This document shows positions 59,386-64,000 of a stretch of 64,000 nucleotides of DNA, piece by piece. The stretch covers positions 186,001 through 250,000 of the forward strand of contig JAZGTN010000306.1 in the NCBI GenBank assembly GCA_037783415.1. The letters are read 5' to 3'. Within the stretch, counting starts at the first letter, position 1, and the number at the start of each line of letters is the position of its first letter. This stretch comes from Leptasterias polaris (Eukaryota; Echinodermata; Asteroidea; Forcipulatida; Asteriidae). A program made the translations under genes and the position numbers. The notes beneath the pieces were generated by a model. That model had not been told where the DNA came from. It did not search any database and saw only the letters and a list, made by a program, of their open reading frames with translations.

Positions 59386-62300
59386 ACTGAATGGTCTATT
59401 GAAGAAATACAGGAGCAAAAGAGCAGGCAGCAAACGTAGTCGTCGTGAAAAAACTTCTAACAACACTCGCGTATCTACTCGAAGTGACCCGGAATGGACT
59501 ATCCAATCCTCCATACGTGTGATTATTGGGAGACGAAAACCCAATAATTATATTCGTGATTTTCATCTACGCCCACCCCCTGTTCTCCAACTACTACCTA
59601 AACTGGACAAAACTTCTAACCAATCTACATGTGCAATACCAAGATCAACTGCCCTTCCACGTTTTATGTTAACTAACGCGTGCTCTATTCTAAATAAACT
59701 TGATGAGCTGGAATTACTGCTCAACAAAGATCGCCCCGATGTAGCAGTTATAACAGAATCCTGGATAACCCCAGACACGGCCCCGGAGCCATTTTCCATA
59801 CAGGGCTACAACGTCTTCAATAAATGCAGAGATAACGGGCGTGGTGGGGGAGTGTTACTTTACGCCAGGGACCATCTACTGGCCACGCCGATTGATGACA
59901 TTGTAGTTCCATCAGTTATTGAGGGTCAATGGATTTTACTTCAACACCCAAAGTTTCCAAGAAATGTTCCATCGATAGCGGTTTTTGCTGTATACAGCCC
60001 ACCTGACTCACCACATGAAGAACTATTGTGTCATCACATTTTATCTACAGCTGATTTTCTGTGGACACGTAGGCCTTGTATTGGTCTTGTTTTACTTGGG
60101 GACTTTAATAGAGTTGACATTAGATCGATATGCAATGGGAATAACCTTGAACAAGTTGTTAAGCAACCAATCAGAGGGGACGCAATTCTTGATCTAATAA
60201 TTACAAATTTTTCTGATCTTTATCATTGCCCTACAGTCTCTTGTCCGATTGGTAAAAGTGACCATAATTGTATCATTTGGGCTCCGAAACAAATAAAGGT
60301 GACTAACAGTTGTGTTACTAAAATGATTAGGCCAATGAAAGACTCTAGCATACGTTCATTTGGTACTTGGATACAGAACCAATCCTGGTATGATGTTTTA
60401 GATAATCACCTTTGTCAAAATAAGGTGGATGCCTTTTATGATTTGATTCATCATGCTATTGAAACTCATTTTCCAACTAAAAATGTCAAGCGCCACAATA
60501 GCGACAAACAATGGCTTACTAATCTTTTAAAAAACCTGATCAAAAGAAGGCAGAGAGCCTTTACTGATGGCAACAGAAGTGCTTTCTGCTCTCTTAGAAA
60601 TAGGATTATCAGAGAAATTATATCTGCTAAAAAAGTGTATTATGCAGGGAGAGTTAGTGAACTGCAGAGACTGAATCCTGGGGGGTGGCATAGGGAGATA
60701 CGTAATTTGGCTAACATAAGAAAAAATGATCTAACTATTCACATTAATGATATTGACCCATCTGACTTGAAATCTACTGCCAATGTTATCAATGATCATC
60801 TTGCTGGTTTTTCTCAATCTCAAAATCCCATCAACCTAAATTGTTTACCTGCATATTTACTGCCTCACCCGCCCCTCCCCCTGATTCAGCCTTGGACAGT
60901 TTATGAAAAGCTCAAACATATTTCTCTCACCAAAACTGCTGGACCTGATAATTTACCAGCAAAAATTATCAAGGAATTTGCTTACGAACTATCCATTCCG
61001 GTTACAGACATCATAAATACTTCATTCTTACATGGTGTTGTTCCAGATCAATGGAAACAAGCGGATGTCGTTCCTATTCCTAAACAGACCCCACCAACGT
61101 TACAAAAACAGACTCCACCAACGTTAAAAAAACAGACTCCACCAACGTTACAAAAACAGACCCCACCAACGTTACAAAAACAGACCCCACCAACGTTACA
61201 AAAACAGACTCCACCAACGTTACAAAAACAGACCCCACCAACGTTACAAAAACAGACCCCACCAACGTTACAAAAACAGACCCCACCAACGTTACAAAAA
61301 CAGACTCCACCAACGTTACAAAAACAGACCCCACCAACGTTACAAAAACAGACCCCACCAACGTTACAAAAACAGACCCCACCAACGTTACAAAAACAGA
61401 CCCCACCAACGTTACAAAAACAGACCCCACCAACGTTACAAAAACAGACCCCACCAACGTTACAAAAACAGACCCCACCAACGTTACAAAAACAGACCCC
61501 ACCAAGGTTACAAAAACAGACCCCACCAACGTTACAAAAACAGACCCCACCAACGTTACAAAAACAGACCCCACCAACGTTACAAAAACAGACCCCACCA
61601 ACGTTACAAAAACTGACGCCAATTTCACTTACTCCTCTTTTATCAAAAATAGCAGAAGGTTTTATTTGTGAGTGGGTCATGAATTCCATTCGTCCTAATA
61701 TAGACATAAGTCACTTTGGTAATCAAAAAGGCATCTCCACCACCCATTGTCTTGTGGATGTTTATCATCACCTAGTCTCTGGTGCTAATAATACTAATAA
61801 TATCGGCACACTTGTACTTACTGATTTTACCAAAGCGTTTGACATGGTTAACCATGAAGTAGCCATCAAAAATCTTCTTGACCTTGGTGTTTCTCCTACC
61901 ATTGTGTTATGGATTGCTGATTTTTTAAGTGATCGTAAACAAAGGGTCAAATACAAACAGGTGTTTTCAGATTGGCAGACTCTGACCAGTGGAGTACCAC
62001 AGGGAACCAAACTAGGACCAGTGATATTCCTTGCTTGCATAAACAATGCTGCAGACCAGGCAAATTGTAAATGCTGGAAATATGTCGATGATCTAACTTT
62101 CAGTGACAACAGATCCATTAATGCTGTTAGTTGTGTTCAACATGAGTTGGATAGACTAAACGATTGGGCACTAGAAAATAAACTTTCACTTAATCCTTCC
62201 AAATGTCAAGCCATGCAGGTTTACTTTGGAAAGAAAAAACTCCCTGATGTATTATATACAATTGCCAACATTAATCTGCAACAAGTTTCTAAGGCTAAAC

Positions 62301-62614
62301 TTTTGGGTGTTACTTTTAAAAACAACCTTAAATGGGATTATCACATAAATGAGATGATTGGTAAGGCCAACAGAAAATTATTTATGCTCAGGAAACTTAA
62401 AAAGTCTGGGTTATCCTCGACTGAACTCACTACTGTATACATGGGTTATGTCAGACCTACTGTTGAATACGCAGCCCCTGTTTGGCATTCAAGTATCACG
62501 CTCGCACAATCCAATCGTATTGAATCTATTCAAAAAAGAGTTTGCCGTATTATTTTAGGAAACAATTTTGCCCATTATGATGAAGCGTTATCTTTGTACC
62601 AAATTTGCCATTAA
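59309..62614 (+). CDS. LINE APE endonuclease-reverse transcriptase, RT interrupted by octapeptide array
   Basis: 1101 codons. A typical CR1-type lead-in (MYTREQLLGFRS) is followed by a basic region (residues 30-50). APE endonuclease: N123, TESW with E150, GDFN 264-267, SDH 317-319. RT: 'KTAGPDNLPAKIIKEF' and 'WKQADVVPIPK' before the array, then 'LTPISLTPLLSK', first catalytic Asp in TDFTKAFD (D839), 'SGVPQGTKLGPV' and YVDD at 925-928. Residues 592-768 are ~22 copies of KQTPPTLQ inserted between two adjacent finger motifs that are normally a few residues apart. The frame ends early (…SLYQICH) through an indel; the rest of the C-terminus is in another frame at 62568. Confidence 0.9.
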   Translation: MYTREQLLGFRSFSHRLDLQKFQLLKLNGLLKKYRSKRAGSKRSRREKTSNNTRVSTRSDPEWTIQSSIRVIIGRRKPNNYIRDFHLRPPPVLQLLPKLDKTSNQSTCAIPRSTALPRFMLTNACSILNKLDELELLLNKDRPDVAVITESWITPDTAPEPFSIQGYNVFNKCRDNGRGGGVLLYARDHLLATPIDDIVVPSVIEGQWILLQHPKFPRNVPSIAVFAVYSPPDSPHEELLCHHILSTADFLWTRRPCIGLVLLGDFNRVDIRSICNGNNLEQVVKQPIRGDAILDLIITNFSDLYHCPTVSCPIGKSDHNCIIWAPKQIKVTNSCVTKMIRPMKDSSIRSFGTWIQNQSWYDVLDNHLCQNKVDAFYDLIHHAIETHFPTKNVKRHNSDKQWLTNLLKNLIKRRQRAFTDGNRSAFCSLRNRIIREIISAKKVYYAGRVSELQRLNPGGWHREIRNLANIRKNDLTIHINDIDPSDLKSTANVINDHLAGFSQSQNPINLNCLPAYLLPHPPLPLIQPWTVYEKLKHISLTKTAGPDNLPAKIIKEFAYELSIPVTDIINTSFLHGVVPDQWKQADVVPIPKQTPPTLQKQTPPTLKKQTPPTLQKQTPPTLQKQTPPTLQKQTPPTLQKQTPPTLQKQTPPTLQKQTPPTLQKQTPPTLQKQTPPTLQKQTPPTLQKQTPPTLQKQTPPTLQKQTPPTLQKQTPPTLQKQTPPTLQKQTPPRLQKQTPPTLQKQTPPTLQKQTPPTLQKQTPPTLQKLTPISLTPLLSKIAEGFICEWVMNSIRPNIDISHFGNQKGISTTHCLVDVYHHLVSGANNTNNIGTLVLTDFTKAFDMVNHEVAIKNLLDLGVSPTIVLWIADFLSDRKQRVKYKQVFSDWQTLTSGVPQGTKLGPVIFLACINNAADQANCKCWKYVDDLTFSDNRSINAVSCVQHELDRLNDWALENKLSLNPSKCQAMQVYFGKKKLPDVLYTIANINLQQVSKAKLLGVTFKNNLKWDYHINEMIGKANRKLFMLRKLKKSGLSSTELTTVYMGYVRPTVEYAAPVWHSSITLAQSNRIESIQKRVCRIILGNNFAHYDEALSLYQICH
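61082..61615 (+). repeat. 24-bp in-frame minisatellite within LINE RT (~22 copies)
   Basis: Tandem unit AAACAGACCCCACCAACGTT plus ACAA, encoding KQTPPTLQ. Most copies are identical; variants are CAGACT for CAGACC, one AAA for CAA near 61127, and one AGG for ACG near 61505. Both strands stay open over the tract, so the 182- and 219-codon minus-strand frames are by-products. Confidence 0.97.
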
Positions 62615-62774
62615 AACTTACAATTCGGGTAGATTCAGCGAATGGTTCCCTGAAACTAAAAGTTCCCACTCTATGAGCCTTAGATCAAACCGGATTGTTA
62701 ATGAATACTCTTTCACCTCAAACAGATTTAAGAACAGTCCTGTGCCATACCTCACCAGATTACTTAACAAATGA
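62568..62774 (+). pseudogene. Frameshifted C-terminus of the LINE ORF2
   Basis: Encodes 'LCTKFAIKTYNSGRFSEWFP' with following basic and SPVPYLTRLLNK ending, the usual CR1-type C-terminus that should follow 'YDEALSL' of the main frame. A small deletion/indel near 62590 puts it out of frame. Confidence 0.8.
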
Positions 62775-62985
62775 ATGTAATTTTTAATTTTTACACAAAC
62801 GAAGGCTTTTACAGTTGTATTGCTGTTGTTTTTGTCTTAGTTTGTTTTTTTATTTCATGTATGCTCTGTATTTTCTTGTATTTTTGATGTTTTTTTAATT
62901 CATGTACAATCACTGTGCAATTCAGCCTTTGGGCTGCAAGGAGTGTTTTTAATAAACCAATAATAATAATAATAATAATAATTTT

Positions 62986-63942
62986 AAACTTGTTGTCGTC
63001 AGGCGTCTTCAGTTGTCCGCTTTTAGTGTAGTAAATAGATAGTTACTACACTCTTAATAAGCAGCTGTATCCATAATGCACATTGTTGATGGAATATCAA
63101 ATTGCCACATTTTCATTCATAATGGCCAAAAAACATAATGTTTGGGTAAATAAGACACTACTTTAAAATGATGAATTTGCTGAAATAATTGTGGTTGTTG
63201 TCTTCTGCATGTTTTCCTATAAATCAATCATTACAAACAGCTTAAGTTTGATGATTATAATCGTGTCTGATGGACAGTGATGGTAATGAAAGTAGATAGT
63301 GTTTATTTTGTAAAGGTTCTCCCAAAATATTTGCTTTCTTAATGTAGAGACACGGGAAGGAGGCCGGTCCTCTATTTAAAAAGGATGAGAATTCACCAAG
63401 AGAATACAATGAAAGTAACGACAAATTCTATCGGTGACGTGTAAATTATAAAGTAGTCTCCTGTACTGATTTAATCCATCCATGCAAAACAGCACATTGA
63501 ATACAAAATAGCTCAAATGCACACAGTCACTTATGTAAAGCTGAAGGGCAAAAGGTCGGCACAACACGAGGCTGGCTACACACACAAGTTTACAATTATA
63601 ATATACCGATTGAAACAGCCCTATAAATCACAATATTTCTGAAATCAAAAGGTAATTTAAGATAATATAATACTCACAGAGAGTTCTACGAAACTATCCC
63701 TCCCAAATTATTAGTATTAGTAGCATGGCCACAAAAATGGAGAGAAATAGAGATCAAAAATACATGTGCTCTCTCTTGCTCAAAAGCTAAATTGGAAAAG
63801 AGAGTGAATCTACAGGTCGCGACCCCAAAGTTGACTTGTTACTGTATAAACACTGAGGGCGCACTTGGGCTCCCTACATTAACAATTTTAATGGATTATT
63901 TTGATATCTACAAACAGCGTCAAACAAACGGCACTATCCAAA
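62986..63942. other. NUP93 upstream region
   Basis: No exon recognised. It should contain the NUP93 promoter and 5' UTR. The last ~100 bp (63845-63942) are somewhat richer in CpG (GAGGGCGCAC, AGCGTC, AACGGC). No TATA box or initiator could be assigned with confidence. Confidence 0.35.
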
Positions 63943-64000
63943 ATGGATACTGATGGATTTGGAGATCTACTTCGTGATGCTGAACAGCTGACCGCTAATG
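63943..64000 (+). CDS. NUP93: Nuclear pore protein NUP93, first 19 codons (partial)
   Basis: The ATG at 63943 in the context CCAAAATGG opens MDTDGFGDLLRDAEQLTAN, which matches the conserved N-terminus of NUP93 (human, as I recall, MDTEGFGELLQQAEQLA). NUP93 is the linker of the inner-ring NUP93 subcomplex of the nuclear pore; its N-terminal segment binds NUP62-complex partners. The frame runs off the right edge. Confidence 0.8.
   Translation, partial: MDTDGFGDLLRDAEQLTAN

Larger units (their letters stand above)
58441..62985 (+). mobile_element. Nearly full-length CR1-type LINE
   Basis: APE-type non-LTR retrotransposon: a 5' region, an N-terminal frame with an NPGP motif (58909-59385), a long APE-RT frame (59309-62614), a short C-terminal frame (62568-62774), and a 3' UTR with CAATTCAGCCTTTGGGCTGC, AATAAA at 62951-62956 and a (TAA)n tail at 62959-62983. 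The 5' end is approximate; no target duplication was identified. Two frame changes and a minisatellite expansion in the RT suggest a recently mobile but disabled copy. Confidence 0.88.

Noticed and set aside
61048..61707. 219- and 182-codon minus-strand frames (NVGGVCFC / TLVGSVFV repeats)
   Set aside because: Antisense reading of the 24-bp minisatellite inside the LINE ORF2.

Overview
This is a eukaryotic, animal nuclear window. It shows spliced genes with GT-AG introns, about 35-40% GC by eye, several retroelement classes (CR1/L2-like LINEs, a Penelope-like element, a tRNA-derived SINE), foldback and hAT-type DNA elements, and large tandem arrays. The proteins and repeat types suggest a marine invertebrate, probably a deuterostome (hemichordate, echinoderm or cephalochordate type). 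The species cannot be fixed from the sequence alone.

Three host genes lie head to tail on the + strand. (1) UBA2/SAE2, the catalytic subunit of the SUMO E1 enzyme: 15 exons from 24219 to 35423 encode about 580 residues and the stop. The first ~70 residues (ATP-binding start) are not in the window, so the intron before 24219 is either >24 kb or the 5' exons are missing. (2) A PDPR-like gene (pyruvate dehydrogenase phosphatase regulatory subunit, DMGDH/SARDH-related flavoprotein): 16 exons from 43609 to 55371 join without a frame break into 879 codons plus stop. (3) The first 19 codons of NUP93 (nuclear pore scaffold) at 63943, running off the right edge.

Layout: 1-2386, intronic sequence with an old copy of the satellite element. 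2387-22347, a higher-order satellite: about 100 units of ~130 bp arranged in eight 2.1-2.75 kb blocks, each block ending in a ~0.83-0.9 kb palindrome-rich spacer. 22348-23976, a 5'-truncated Penelope-like element on the minus strand. 24219-35423, UBA2 with several intronic minisatellites. 35424-43608, an intergenic stretch dominated by two large foldback elements. 43609-55371, PDPR-like gene with LINE, SINE, hAT and foldback insertions in introns. 55372-58900, intergenic with LINE debris. ~58440-62985, a nearly full-length CR1-type LINE whose reverse transcriptase is interrupted by an in-frame 24-bp minisatellite. 63000-64000, NUP93 upstream region and start.

Most notable: the higher-order satellite whose unit carries a DR5 nuclear-receptor-type repeat and an ETS-type palindrome; a 53-bp minisatellite in UBA2 that is an amplification of the intron's own 3' splice site; the in-frame (KQTPPTLQ)n expansion inside a LINE RT; and retention of the covalent-flavin histidine position in the PDPR-like protein. 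No similarity search or alignment program was run; family calls rest on recognised protein sequence and reading by eye.
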